Assembly (NCBI GenBank): GCA_017546455.1
Contig: JAFYWY010000017.1
Location: 24,933 to 88,932 of the forward strand
Length of the DNA: 64,000 nt
Direction of reading: 5' to 3'
Source: Opitutales bacterium
GTDB taxonomy: Bacteria > Verrucomicrobiota > Verrucomicrobiia > Opitutales > UBA953
Made by a program: the position numbers and the translations under genes. Under the pieces are notes generated by a model that saw nothing but the letters and a program-made list of their open reading frames with translations, searched no databases and was not told where the DNA came from. Each line of letters opens with the position of its first letter. Positions within the stretch are counted from its first letter, which is position 1. Of this stretch, positions 17,131-24,478 are shown piece after piece.

Positions 17131-17425
17131 GGATTGCCTCCATAATAGTGTCGTTCAACTTCTGCTCTTTCCAGTCGAAGCTCTTTGGGAACTCTTTGCG
17201 GACAAGGCTCAACAATGCGTTTTGAATGCGTTCGCTCAGTGCGTCGCGATACTTTTTCATGTGGTCAAGTTGTTCGCCTAAAGTCCATGTGCTTTTGGTG
17301 ATGATGTTTTCTATCGTGAAGAACTTGTGGCCGTTCACGATGCGCTCGTTCAGCTCCTGGTATTCTTTAATCATGCGGACAACGAAGTCCGGCACTTCGA
17401 GCTTATTGGTGTTAGGGTCTTTCAT
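17117..17425 (-). CDS. Small helical early phage protein
   Basis: 102 residues, predicted almost all helical, with MIKEYQELNERIVNGHKFF and LDHMKKYRDALSERIQ. This spacing (E..EL..RI, then M..Y...L..RI) is common in small phage early proteins of unknown role. Overlaps the next start by 14 bp. Confidence 0.65.
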   Translation of the reverse strand: MKDPNTNKLEVPDFVVRMIKEYQELNERIVNGHKFFTIENIITKSTWTLGEQLDHMKKYRDALSERIQNALLSLVRKEFPKSFDWKEQKLNDTIMEAIREYL

Positions 17426-17427
17426 GG

Positions 17428-17760
17428 TTATTTGTTTCTTCGGGTTGTATGGACTTGGTGGTCGTATGCTTTAGGGCAGCGAAGTCCGCAGGCCGCCGTA
17501 AGCTTTTCAAAAAAATCATTCTCTTCGCGAAAGTCTTGCCGGCCGTCTCTCTCAAACCGCAAACGGTGAAAATAGGCGTCTCCGGCGCATGCCCGGATGC
17601 GGGACGATGTAGCCGTCTCCCAGGAAAGCTTCCAGTATTTGAGGTTTTCCAGCGTTTGCCCCAAAAGCCCGTTCTTTGTGATGAATCGCTTGAGGGCTCT
17701 CTTCGCTTCCGGCTCGGGTATAATGGCAATGACTTTGTCTTGAGGGTTGGTTCGTTTCAT
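17428..17760 (-). CDS. Early phage protein, unknown
   Basis: 110 residues, basic. Starts MKRTNPQDKVIAIIPEPE and ends HQVHTTRRNK. No motif recognised. I prefer this frame over an overlapping one at 17412-17729 because its start overlaps the upstream stop by ATGA and its stop lies 3 bp before the next start. Confidence 0.6.
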   Translation of the reverse strand: MKRTNPQDKVIAIIPEPEAKRALKRFITKNGLLGQTLENLKYWKLSWETATSSRIRACAGDAYFHRLRFERDGRQDFREENDFFEKLTAACGLRCPKAYDHQVHTTRRNK

Positions 17761-18110
17761 ATCTCAACAGAAATGTTCTCTATCATCTGCTTGATCGCTT
17801 CCGCGTAGTTGTAGTGCTTGATAAACGCTTCGTAGGTTCGAGCATGTCGGCCGGCCGGCTTTACCGTGATCGAAATCATGGCAGCAGCTCTGCGGCCTCC
17901 CGGCTCATGGTCGTCAAGGTTTCCGAGCGGAGCGCACAAACGGGTCAGGTGCTGGGCCGCACAAGCGCGCTCAATAATCGCAGAACGTGTCAGGCGTCGT
18001 TTCTTTGCCATCATATCGACGGCATTGATTACTTCCTCCGACAAGTAAACCGCGACAACGCGCTTGCGCGTCAGCGAATTGTTCCGGCGATGTCCTAAAC
18101 GCGCAGGCAT
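17757..18110 (-). CDS. Ribbon-helix-helix DNA-binding protein
   Basis: 117 residues. The CopG/Arc-like core RKRVVAVYLSEEVINAVDMM followed by KKRRLTRSAIIERACAAQHL lies at about residues 17-57, preceded by a basic arm. Likely an early-gene regulator or plasmid-partition-like repressor. Start at 18108-18110, overlapping the RusA gene by 16 bp. Confidence 0.75.
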   Translation of the reverse strand: MPARLGHRRNNSLTRKRVVAVYLSEEVINAVDMMAKKRRLTRSAIIERACAAQHLTRLCAPLGNLDDHEPGGRRAAAMISITVKPAGRHARTYEAFIKHYNYAEAIKQMIENISVEI

Positions 18111-18523
18111 ATTAAGATTCCCGGATTCGCTCCCCAGTGCTTCGTCGCTTTCAATTCGTAGATCTGCGAGTCGTCGTTCCAAAAACGGCACCGAGTCATG
18201 CAGTCCAACAGAAACTTCAGCAGGTTGTCCATGTCCGGACGGCTGGTGTGCGGGATGTTTACGGCGCTTTTAATCAGGCGCTTCTTCTCGGACTTGCGGT
18301 ACGGATAGATCAGGCCGATTTCTACTTTCAGCGGCTTGTCTCGCGGGAACTCTTCCGGCGGCACGGCCGGCAAAAGAAGCGAAATCAAATCGTTTTGCAC
18401 GGCGATGCCTTTTGAGTCGGTGCCGAGAAAAGCCTTGCCGTTTTTGCCCGAAAAAATGCGCTTGTGCTGCTGAGCCGTCGTCGTCGGCGGCAAGCAAGGA
18501 ATGAACGTGTTATAGTAATCCAT
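18095..18523 (-). CDS. rusA: RusA-family Holliday junction resolvase
   Basis: 142 residues. Cuts Holliday junctions during phage recombination or DNA packaging. The RusA catalytic segment RPDMDNLLKFLLDCM at about residues 92-106 and NDDSQIYELKATKHWG near 115 carry the conserved Asp residues and the final Lys. Start at 18521-18523 (MDYYNTFIPC), overlapping the upstream membrane-protein gene by 14 bp. Length is normal for the family. Confidence 0.9.
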   Translation of the reverse strand: MDYYNTFIPCLPPTTTAQQHKRIFSGKNGKAFLGTDSKGIAVQNDLISLLLPAVPPEEFPRDKPLKVEIGLIYPYRKSEKKRLIKSAVNIPHTSRPDMDNLLKFLLDCMTRCRFWNDDSQIYELKATKHWGANPGILICLRV

Positions 18524-18725
18524 TGACGATAGCGATTGCGCCGAGAAGCACGAATTGGATGAACACGCAGACGCTAAGCACGGCCAGTGCGATGCGGCCT
18601 TTGAGCGCTCCTTTTGCAAGGTGGCGGTTGTGGCAACAAACGGCATCCACCAGCAAGGAAAGCTGGGAAATGCTGGCCATGTGCTTTGTTTCGAGCGAGC
18701 AGACTTTCGTATAGGTCGCGTCCAT
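18510..18725 (-). CDS. Small membrane protein
   Basis: 71 residues from MDATYTKVCSLETKH. A single C-terminal membrane helix lies at about 46-68 (ALAVLSVCVFIQFVLLGAIA) after a soluble stretch with CCHNRH. The start at 18723-18725 lies 4 bp after the stop of the preceding frameshifted gene. The in-frame extension up to 18881 is rejected because it is out of frame with the protein-like reading there. Confidence 0.6.
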   Translation of the reverse strand: MDATYTKVCSLETKHMASISQLSLLVDAVCCHNRHLAKGALKGRIALAVLSVCVFIQFVLLGAIAIVNGLL

Positions 18726-18729
18726 CTTG

Positions 18730-18881
18730 TCAGTAAGGGGTTTCAAGTTCTGTCCAGAGAATCGCTCCCGGGATGAACCAGTCCCATTTTTTTGCTGTCC
18801 CGTCTTCGGGCGTTGTTGGAAGCCAGCGGTTGAAGACGAGGCCTCGGTTTTCGTGGGTTGTGAGGTATAGTTTTTTTGCAT
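18730..18881 (-). CDS. Small protein readable only through a -1 shift at A_AAA_AAC
   Basis: The ATG at 18879-18881 is followed at once by seven A residues. Read straight through, the frame gives low-complexity sequence that runs into the next gene. Read one base back after CAA-AAA-AAC, it becomes a strikingly protein-like 50-residue product: KKLYLTTHENRGLVFNRW, then LPTTPEDGTAKKWDWFIPG, ending TELETPY and a stop 4 bp before the next start. A_AAA_AAC in the correct phase is the classical -1 slippery site. The alternative is a one-base deletion in the poly-A, real or a read error; eight A would restore one open frame. Function unknown. Confidence 0.55.
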
Positions 18882-18929
18882 AATTATTCAGGTTTACGGT
18901 GGGTTGGTCGGTTGTTGCGTCGCGCCATA

Positions 18930-19274
18930 TTAGCTCTGTGACGGCGACAAAATTGGTAGTGGTGTTAGCAGCGCTAAGTCGTTTGCCGATAGGCGGACTG
19001 CAAGCCAGGCCAGGTTCGGGTTCTCGCGGTCGAGGGCAATCCCTAACTGGCTCGCTTCCGCGTGCAGTACCCGGTGGATTAACTGGCGCGGAAACGGGTC
19101 GTCGGATTTCGGAAAGTCGTACGGAACGTCCGCCGTCGTCTGTCCGAGCAACCGAGCTATTGCCGCTTGCGGATTGTCGGAAATCGGAAGCGACGAGGCT
19201 GATGGGTCGCTCAAGAGAAGTTTTTTTTTTGGAACTTCCGGCTTGGCGCCCAGGCGTTCGAACAACGATGCCAT
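18930..19274 (-). CDS. Early phage protein, unknown
   Basis: 114 residues. MASLFERLGAKPEVPKKK, then a Ser/Pro-rich linker, a middle segment FPRQLIHRVLHAEASQLGIAL and a low-complexity C-terminus (LTPLPILSPSQS). Start overlaps the upstream stop by one base (TAATG). The same downstream region in another frame feeds into the frameshifted gene, so the C-terminal end may have been altered. No family recognised. Confidence 0.55.
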   Translation of the reverse strand: MASLFERLGAKPEVPKKKLLLSDPSASSLPISDNPQAAIARLLGQTTADVPYDFPKSDDPFPRQLIHRVLHAEASQLGIALDRENPNLAWLAVRLSANDLALLTPLPILSPSQS

Positions 19275-19996
19275 TAGAAATCGAAGTCGTTGATGTTCGT
19301 GGACGCAGCTCGGACGGATGCCGTCTCTACGATGCAGGCCTCAACGCCCGGAACGGTCTTTCCGGCAAGGATTTCGGCCTTAATCTTCGTCAGATCGGCC
19401 TCAATCTTGCACAGATCGATGCGGGCCGCCGCCAGCGTCACGATGTTTACCGATTTGATTTCGACGCGACGCGAAATGCGTGTTCCCGCTACAGGGGCCG
19501 CAGCTGCCGCCGCAATGATGTTCGCCGCAGCTTGCTGGGCTACAATGTCCGTAGCGGCCGCGTGAGCCGTCTGAATTTCGGGTGCGAGTTTTTCGCGCTC
19601 GGCCGCAGCTTGAGCTGCAATCTCTGCCGCTTTCGCCGCAGCTTCTTCGGCCGCTTTGCGTGCTTTCTCTTGCTCGGCGCGTTGGTAGGCGACAATGCGG
19701 TTGTTCAACGTGTCTTTGACTGCCGAAAGCGTGCTTACGATGTCTTTCTTAATGCCGTCGAGCAGGCGGGAACGTTCGAGGTACGGTGCCTTGAGCTTCT
19801 TGTGCTCGGCTTCCGCTTCCTTAATGAAGCCGTTGACGCGGGCGATGATTGCCGTGGCCGTAATCGCAGTGTCCTGGTCTTCAATGACTTCGGGAACGTT
19901 CGCGACTTGGTCTTCCAGCGATTTGATTAGGTTGCCGTAGGCAGGCGCCAACATGTACGGCGCGTCGCCAGTGCAGGGGGTGATGTAGGTTTCCAT
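19274..19996 (-). CDS. Ala-rich coiled-coil early phage protein
   Basis: 240 residues. The helical N-terminal part includes IARVNGFIKEAEAEHKKLK. A long Ala/Glu/Lys coiled coil lies at about 105-165 (EKARKAAEEAAAKAAEIAAQ), then a C-terminal module ARIDLCKIEADLTKIKAE. It resembles phage proteins found with recombination genes near ssDNA-binding proteins, but I cannot name a family. Start at 19996 follows 95 bp without a gene. Confidence 0.7.
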   Translation of the reverse strand: METYITPCTGDAPYMLAPAYGNLIKSLEDQVANVPEVIEDQDTAITATAIIARVNGFIKEAEAEHKKLKAPYLERSRLLDGIKKDIVSTLSAVKDTLNNRIVAYQRAEQEKARKAAEEAAAKAAEIAAQAAAEREKLAPEIQTAHAAATDIVAQQAAANIIAAAAAAPVAGTRISRRVEIKSVNIVTLAAARIDLCKIEADLTKIKAEILAGKTVPGVEACIVETASVRAASTNINDFDF

Positions 19997-20091
19997 GGGT
20001 GAGTTGTGGTATTGAAAATGAATGGTTTATCCGCGTTGCCACCAAAAAGCTGTCCCTATGCGCGGTGCGTTATGGCTCTATCGTTGTGAGG

Positions 20092-20568
20092 TTATTCTTC
20101 CGGCGTCACGGCTTCCGCTTCCGGCATAGCGCAGTTGGGTTCAACTTCGGCTTCTTCCGGCATGGGCATCGGCTGGCTGGCCAGGATTTCCTGCGTTTTC
20201 GGGTGCAAGAGCGAGCGGATTCCCTGCGACGGCACGTTGTCGTACCAATAGCAGAGTTCCTGACGCGTTTCTTGTCCTGTCGTAATGACTTCCGAGAGCT
20301 TCGAGCACTTTTCGGAGAGCACGTCGGCTTCTTTCTTGCGCGTCGCCGCCGCTTTGGCGTATGCCTGGGCTTCCGAGAGCGCCGTATTGCGAGCTGCCGT
20401 CAGCTTTGCCAGTTCAATGCCGCGTTCGCCGATTTCTGCCGCCGTGAGCTGGCAAATAATGGGCGTCGTGGTAGGCACCGCATCTCTGGACGGTTCCAAA
20501 ATGCTTCCGTCTTCAAGCGTGATGATGCCGTTCGGCTGTTCAATGATGTCTTCTGTTTGTTCGTCCAT
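20092..20568 (-). CDS. Early phage protein, unknown
   Basis: 158 residues. An acidic N-terminus with repeated ITLEDGSILEP, a helical middle (ELAKLTAARNTALSEAQAYA) and an acidic, proline-rich C-terminus (EEAEVEPNCAMPEAEAVTPEE). It lies 8 bp after the ssDNA-binding-like gene. The acidic tail and location could fit an accessory replication or recombination protein; not proven. Confidence 0.65.
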   Translation of the reverse strand: MDEQTEDIIEQPNGIITLEDGSILEPSRDAVPTTTPIICQLTAAEIGERGIELAKLTAARNTALSEAQAYAKAAATRKKEADVLSEKCSKLSEVITTGQETRQELCYWYDNVPSQGIRSLLHPKTQEILASQPMPMPEEAEVEPNCAMPEAEAVTPEE

Positions 20569-20576
20569 AGTATTGT

Positions 20577-21398
20577 TTAGTAGGGTGAGTCTTCGGTCGG
20601 CACGTCTGCGTCGGCGGCAACGGGAGATTGTCCGTCGAGCACCTTTTTGCCCTCTTCGAGGGCGGCGATGAGGCGACGGTCGTCTGCGGACAGACGGTGG
20701 CCTTGGTCAAAGTCGTCCAGCTTCATAACGCGCCACTTCGTGTACAGCGCCATGAATGCTTCTTCGTCGAGATCGCCCAGCGATGATCCGGCAAACTTTC
20801 CGACGTGAATCTTGCATTTCATCCAGTCTTCACGCTCTGCGCCCTCGGGCTTGTCGGCCTTACGGAAGGCCGCAGAAGCGCCGCCTTGGGCTTCGCCGTC
20901 TTGGACGCGGTCTTGCTTGCGGACATACTTGCCCGATGCAACGTAGGCCGGCTTTCCGCCGTTTTCTTCAGCCTTGTACGGCTTGATGCTCGCGATGTTG
21001 GCAAACGTGGTCGAACCGTCGCGGGACGGGTTGTGGACTACGACGATGCGGACTGCCGTTCCCATAAGGGACTCGGAATCGAAGCCGAGCAGTTCCTGCG
21101 AGCTGAGCTTACGGCCGAGCATGGATTCAATGAACGGGCGCAACGCTGAGCGCTCGTCGAGCGAGCATGTGAACGTGCGGCTCCAAACAGAGTAGGGCGC
21201 TCCGTTGCTACGGGTGCCGAAATCCTCCGGGCTCAACTCAAAGACCATCTTAAAGACGGTGCGCTTCTTAACTTTGCCGTTGAACGTCGATTCGACTTCC
21301 TCGGGCGGCGTGATGTCAACAAGGACACCACGGCCCATGCCCTCGGGAGCTTTTTCGAATTCTCCGGAATTACTGGATGCTGTGGATTTTAGTATCAT
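20577..21398 (-). CDS. Phage ssDNA-binding / replication-accessory-like protein
   Basis: 273 residues from MILKSTASSNSGEFEKAP. The layout resembles a widespread phage family found beside recombination and replication genes: GVLVDI near residue 25, a beta-rich middle (KRTVFKMVFEL), YTLSL-type segment (FTCSLDERSALRPFIESMLG), GRKL, then VRIVVVHN and FANIASIKPY near 125-140. An acidic C-terminus (DADVPTEDSPY) matches SSB-type tails. I chose the ATG at 21396-21398; an earlier start adds an unlikely 26-residue segment. Family assignment by pattern only. Confidence 0.6.
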   Translation of the reverse strand: MILKSTASSNSGEFEKAPEGMGRGVLVDITPPEEVESTFNGKVKKRTVFKMVFELSPEDFGTRSNGAPYSVWSRTFTCSLDERSALRPFIESMLGRKLSSQELLGFDSESLMGTAVRIVVVHNPSRDGSTTFANIASIKPYKAEENGGKPAYVASGKYVRKQDRVQDGEAQGGASAAFRKADKPEGAEREDWMKCKIHVGKFAGSSLGDLDEEAFMALYTKWRVMKLDDFDQGHRLSADDRRLIAALEEGKKVLDGQSPVAADADVPTEDSPY

Positions 21399-21496
21399 GA
21401 TTTTATCGTATTTTTTTGTGTGGGTGAAAAATTGGCGGGCGACGGAGTTATCTCTATCACTATCCCCGTTAACCATCTGCCTCCGTCGCCCTAAAA

Positions 21497-21667
21497 TTAG
21501 CTAATGCAGGCTTTGATGCGTTCGACGCATGACGGCGAGTAAAGTCGCAAGCGGCCGAGCTGGACGGTAGGCTTGATGCTCTCTTTCAACAGGATGAATT
21601 CGAGTACCTTAGTGGAAACGCCGAGTTCGGCTTTAACCTTATAAAATGGCAAAAGATTGTTGTTCAT
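21497..21667 (-). CDS. Small HTH (excisionase/MerR-like) protein
   Basis: 56 residues. LLPFYKVKAELGVSTKVLEF then VQLGRLRLYSPSCVERIKA has the winged-helix pattern of phage excisionases and small MerR-like regulators. The start at 21665-21667 overlaps the upstream RHH gene. Candidate excisionase or early regulator. Confidence 0.65.
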   Translation of the reverse strand: MNNNLLPFYKVKAELGVSTKVLEFILLKESIKPTVQLGRLRLYSPSCVERIKACIS

Positions 21668-21857
21668 GGCGTGAAACGTGGTTGATTTTGTTGGCGTCCA
21701 GATAGAACGTGCAGGCGATTGCAATCAGCGCTGAGCGGTCGATGCCCAGGGCGTGGGCGCGGCGGGAAAGTTTGTTCTCAAGCGTCGGTTGCAGCGTAAT
21801 GCAGATTCGCTTCTTGTTTGAGCGTGGACGGCCTCTGAGGGTCTTCGAGTTGTTCAT
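21639..21857 (-). CDS. Ribbon-helix-helix transcriptional regulator
   Basis: 72 residues. RGRPRSNKKRICITLQPTLE followed by RRAHALGIDRSALIAIACTF is an Arc/CopG fold with a basic leader. First gene of the main leftward operon and next to the only rightward early gene, so it is a good candidate for a repressor acting at the divergent promoter region 21858-22006. Start at 21855-21857. Confidence 0.72.
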   Translation of the reverse strand: MNNSKTLRGRPRSNKKRICITLQPTLENKLSRRAHALGIDRSALIAIACTFYLDANKINHVSRHEQQSFAIL

Positions 21858-21903
21858 GAATCGCGTTTTCGTCGATTTATGCCTGCGTCGCAATTAAAAA
21901 TCG

Positions 21904-21936
21904 TTGACGACCATTATTGTATGCGTAGTATATGCT
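21904..21936 (+). promoter_or_regulatory. Possible promoter for the 22007 membrane gene
   Basis: TTGACG (21904-21909) and TATATG (21929-21934) with a 19-bp gap lie in the divergent spacer, which also has GTATGC-type repeats that could be an operator. The spacing is longer than ideal and the host sigma preference is unknown. Confidence 0.25.
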
Positions 21937-22006
21937 TGGCGTATTCCCAAAAATACAAAAGTTTCGATGGTTTGCGCCGTAAAACTGTAAACAAAAGATT
22001 CTAAAC

Positions 22007-22504
22007 ATGCTTGAATTAACTGAATATGATGTGAAAGTGTTGGTGCGTTTTTGGAGCTACGCAGAATACGTTTTTGTGTTCGCTGCGTTTTTCCAAATTA
22101 GCCGGTTCTTTGCCTGGCTAATAAAGGTGATGAAAGGTTGCGCGTTTTCCGCCGACAATGTTTTAAATTGGCTTCTTCCGTCGATAGCTTCGTCTGCGGC
22201 CATTCTTGTGTTGTTGGCCGCTCGGGCCCTTTGTGCTCACGGCTACTATGGCTGGGGAATATTTTGCATCGCTTTAGCGAGTTTTCCTGTTGGAGCTTTT
22301 GTTTTTATGGGTCTAATGGAGAGCCTCGAAAAATATTCGAGCGACCTAAGGATTTATAGCAACGTTGAAAAAAAGGTGTGGCTTATTGATAGGGTTGGAG
22401 GCCTTCTTTTTTTCTCGTTCGTCTTTCTGCCATTAAGGTCTTCTCCGCTTTGGATTGTCCCCGCTTGCATTCTAATTCACTACGGCAACAACGTTCCCAA
22501 TTAG
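22007..22504 (+). CDS. Four-helix membrane protein, possible lysogenic moron
   Basis: 165 residues, with about four hydrophobic segments (residues 15-40, 53-75, 80-105 and 130-150). No family recognised. It is the only rightward gene in the early half and lies divergently from the RHH regulator, so it has its own promoter and may be expressed in the lysogen. Such isolated membrane genes in prophages often give superinfection exclusion; here that is inference only. Its 3' end overlaps the convergent gene at 22501 by 4 bp. Less GC-rich than its neighbours. Confidence 0.72.
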   Translation: MLELTEYDVKVLVRFWSYAEYVFVFAAFFQISRFFAWLIKVMKGCAFSADNVLNWLLPSIASSAAILVLLAARALCAHGYYGWGIFCIALASFPVGAFVFMGLMESLEKYSSDLRIYSNVEKKVWLIDRVGGLLFFSFVFLPLRSSPLWIVPACILIHYGNNVPN

Positions 22505-22869
22505 TGCATGCGACGGCTTTTCAGGTCTTCGAGCACGATCTCGTAAGCAGCCTCAATTACCGACAGACGGATGTTCTCCTCGGCTTTCGGTTGCGGCTCC
22601 GGTTCATGCTTCGGCTGTTCTCGCTGCGGTTCATGGGAACGCGACGGCTCAATGTCGGAGTAAGCTTCGACAAGGTGGTGGAGCTGGCCGCGGATAAAGT
22701 CCTGCAACGAAGAGCCTTTGCGGCTCAAGATTTCGAGGGCGCGATTCCGCAACCCTGCGGGGACGTGCGAGACTACTTGGCACGAAATAGTGCCATACAC
22801 GTATTTCATCTCGTTGAGGTTTGCGGTCGTATATGGGCCGCAAAATGACATATTATTTGTGGTTCGCAT
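22501..22869 (-). CDS. RHH-like DNA-binding protein with charged tail
   Basis: 122 residues. KYVYGTISCQVVSHVPAGLR then ILSRKGSSLQDFIRGQLHHL resembles a ribbon-helix-helix antitoxin or repressor domain (about 21-68). A Pro/Glu/Gln-rich linker (QREQPKHEPEPQPKAEEN) and a C-terminal helix follow. Preceded by a hairpin and a repeated 29-nt leader (22876-22923). May be a regulator of the leftward operon. Confidence 0.6.
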   Translation of the reverse strand: MRTTNNMSFCGPYTTANLNEMKYVYGTISCQVVSHVPAGLRNRALEILSRKGSSLQDFIRGQLHHLVEAYSDIEPSRSHEPQREQPKHEPEPQPKAEENIRLSVIEAAYEIVLEDLKSRRMH

Positions 22870-22875
22870 AATTCA

Positions 22876-22923
22876 GTAGCTGTTCTATTTGGTTTTTAAG
22901 ATTTTTCCCGGATTGCTCCGGGA
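22876..22923 (-). repeat. Repeated leader plus hairpin, copy 1
   Basis: Positions 22876-22904 match 24394-24422 at 28 of 29 bases. Read leftward this lies just before the start codon of the 22501-22869 gene. On its upstream side is a perfect hairpin TCCCGG-ATTGCT-CCGGGA (22906-22923). The same arrangement of hairpin, A-rich stretch, leader and ATG occurs before the gene at 24388. Confidence 0.7.
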
Positions 22924-23190
22924 TTAGGCATAAATGGACGGCTCGTGCCCGTGTTCGTAGTTCGCTTTGTGCCACTTCGAGCGCGGCAATGGCATAACCT
23001 GATACTCGCGCCAGGATTCGGCGCTTCCCAGTACCGCAGTGCGCGTAAGCAGTTCGGCATAGGCTTCGGCATACAGGCGCTGTCTGAACGCGATAATCCA
23101 GCCGTTGGCGTCGTGTTCCCAGTCGCGTTCCTCAATGTTGCTCCATACCGTCGAAATGCGACGGATGGCGTAGGGGGTGTTCGTCTTCAT
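22924..23190 (-). CDS. Small early phage protein, unknown
   Basis: 88 residues: MKTNTPYAIRRISTVWSNIE with an aromatic, basic body (WHKANYEHGHEPSIYA at the end). Chosen over an overlapping frame at 22896-23135 because it starts 3 bp after the upstream stop. No family recognised. Confidence 0.6.
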   Translation of the reverse strand: MKTNTPYAIRRISTVWSNIEERDWEHDANGWIIAFRQRLYAEAYAELLTRTAVLGSAESWREYQVMPLPRSKWHKANYEHGHEPSIYA

Positions 23191-23192
23191 GG

Positions 23193-23507
23193 CTACAGCT
23201 TAAAGAAGTTCGTGTAAAAGTGTTCGAGCGCCTCGCGGGCAAGGTCTGCGTCAATCTCAATCAGGCGCTTCCGTGCGTCTTCCTTGGTCGGGAATTCGGC
23301 TCGCAAGCGTGCGAGGTCGTTCCCGTTCTCTTCCTCGTCGAGTTCGTTGTCAAGGTAGCGCCATAGCAGGTCGCTCTCGCCGACGTCTTCCCGCGTCGAG
23401 TAGTCGGGAAGCGTGTTCTCAATGAATTCCAGAAAGTGACGGTAGGCGGCAAGCATGCGTTTCTCCGCTTGCTTCTCGGTTTCGTTAAATGGGATTTGCC
23501 AGTTCAT
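23193..23507 (-). CDS. Acidic early phage protein, unknown
   Basis: 104 residues, strongly acidic, helical (ENGNDLARLRAEFPTKEDAR, EIDADLAREALEHF). Starts MNWQIPFNETEKQAEKRM. Tightly packed with neighbours (3-bp gaps). Small acidic early phage proteins can mimic DNA or bind host proteins, but nothing specific is visible here. Confidence 0.62.
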   Translation of the reverse strand: MNWQIPFNETEKQAEKRMLAAYRHFLEFIENTLPDYSTREDVGESDLLWRYLDNELDEEENGNDLARLRAEFPTKEDARKRLIEIDADLAREALEHFYTNFFKL

Positions 23508-23509
23508 AA

Positions 23510-23878
23510 TTATGCTCCGAAATCTACAACAAAAGGGTTAAGGTCGAACGCCTCGGCGACGATGTCGCGAACGTCGCGGGCAAGCGCGAAATAGCTCGCG
23601 CCCGATGGATGCAGGGTAATGCCTACGTCGGCAAAGGCATCAATAGCTGCCTCCGCATCTCCCGCCGTGCTTCGTCCTACGCCGCGATAAAAACCTGTCG
23701 CTCGGCTTACGTCCTTGAGCCAAACAATGGCGCGGAAAGTCTTTCCCGTTTGATAAATGCGGCAACAAACAAGCGTTTGCCCGTTGTCAGGCGCGATAAT
23801 CTCAAAGCCTCCCGTCAGGTTGCGGGCGGTTCTCCAGTCGCCGATTTCGCGTTTTGAAAGTTTCGGTGTGTAGTTCAT
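23510..23878 (-). CDS. Early phage protein, unknown
   Basis: 122 residues. Beta-rich N-terminal half (GGFEIIAPDNGQTLVCCRIY and FRAIVWLKDVSRATGFYRG) then a helical segment rich in Asp/Ala (DAEAAIDAFADVGITL). Overlaps the upstream stop by ATGA. No family recognised. Confidence 0.65.
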   Translation of the reverse strand: MNYTPKLSKREIGDWRTARNLTGGFEIIAPDNGQTLVCCRIYQTGKTFRAIVWLKDVSRATGFYRGVGRSTAGDAEAAIDAFADVGITLHPSGASYFALARDVRDIVAEAFDLNPFVVDFGA

Positions 23879-24132
23879 GAAATTACGATGATTGCGTTTT
23901 TGTGATGGCTCTTCGGCAGGGCGCGTGCTTCGTGAAAGCAGTAAGCCTGCCCGCTCTTTAAAACGGTGTTTTCGTTCGCCGTCTTGGCGAATCGGCGTGC
24001 CGCCTCAATCGACGTAAAGGCAAGAATTCGCTCGCTCCAGTAGTCGTGCGCCAGCCATTTGCGGACTTCGCGGCTTCCCCAGTCGAGGGAGATTTCGCGG
24101 ACGGCGTAAAGCTTTTTAGAATGCGTAATCAT
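23875..24132 (-). CDS. Small early phage protein, unknown
   Basis: 85 residues from MITHSKKLYAVREISLDW. Contains SIEAARRFAKTANENTVLKS, an AARRFA element also found in small phage proteins of unknown role. Start 24130-24132, overlapping the upstream gene by 17 bp. Confidence 0.6.
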   Translation of the reverse strand: MITHSKKLYAVREISLDWGSREVRKWLAHDYWSERILAFTSIEAARRFAKTANENTVLKSGQAYCFHEARALPKSHHKNAIIVIS

Positions 24133-24388
24133 GGCGCAGTGCGTTTCGGAATTCGGCCTCAACGTCCGATTTCAGTTTAAACCGGTATTCATTCGTATCG
24201 CTCGCCCAGCAGAAAACGCGGATGGCGATTTCGTCAGGGGCTTCGTAAAAAACTTCGGTGTCTGCGTTGCCTGCGCCGAAATAATCGGTCGCGACTCTCT
24301 GAGCCATAGCGGCCAGTGTTCGCAGGGTCTTGTTCTGCCTCGTGATGTAGGCGAGGGAATGCGTGTAAACGGGTAGTGCGGTTTCCAT
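24116..24388 (-). CDS. Small early phage protein, unknown
   Basis: 90 residues: METALPVYTHSLAYITRQNK then a mixed alpha/beta body (FYEAPDEIAIRVFCWASDTN). Preceded by leader copy 2 and a hairpin, suggesting it starts a new translational or transcriptional block in the leftward operon. Confidence 0.6.
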   Translation of the reverse strand: METALPVYTHSLAYITRQNKTLRTLAAMAQRVATDYFGAGNADTEVFYEAPDEIAIRVFCWASDTNEYRFKLKSDVEAEFRNALRHDYAF

Positions 24389-24393
24389 GGTTG

Positions 24394-24458
24394 GTAGCTG
24401 TTCTATTTGGTTGTTAAGATTTAAGGGGAAATTTTTTGCAGGGCAGAAATCTGCCCTG
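24394..24458 (-). repeat. Repeated leader plus hairpin, copy 2
   Basis: Positions 24394-24422 match 22876-22904 at 28 of 29 bases. A perfect 9-bp inverted repeat CAGGGCAGA-AA-TCTGCCCTG lies at 24439-24458 on the upstream side, and a smaller hairpin GCGCC-TTTC-GGCGC at about 24464-24476. No U tract follows in either direction, so these are more likely processing or regulatory stems than terminators. Confidence 0.7.
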
Positions 24459-24478
24459 GTCTTGCGCCTTTCGGCGCT

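Noticed and set aside
17412..17729. Alternative frame for the 110-residue gene
   Set aside because: Overlaps the next start and lacks the ATGA link that supports 17428-17760.
20092..20568. Recombinase (RecT/Erf) assignment
   Set aside because: Position beside the ssDNA-binding-like gene is suggestive but no RecT, Erf or Sak motif is visible.
24439..24458. Terminator
   Set aside because: Perfect stem but no U tract on either side; more likely a regulatory or processing stem.
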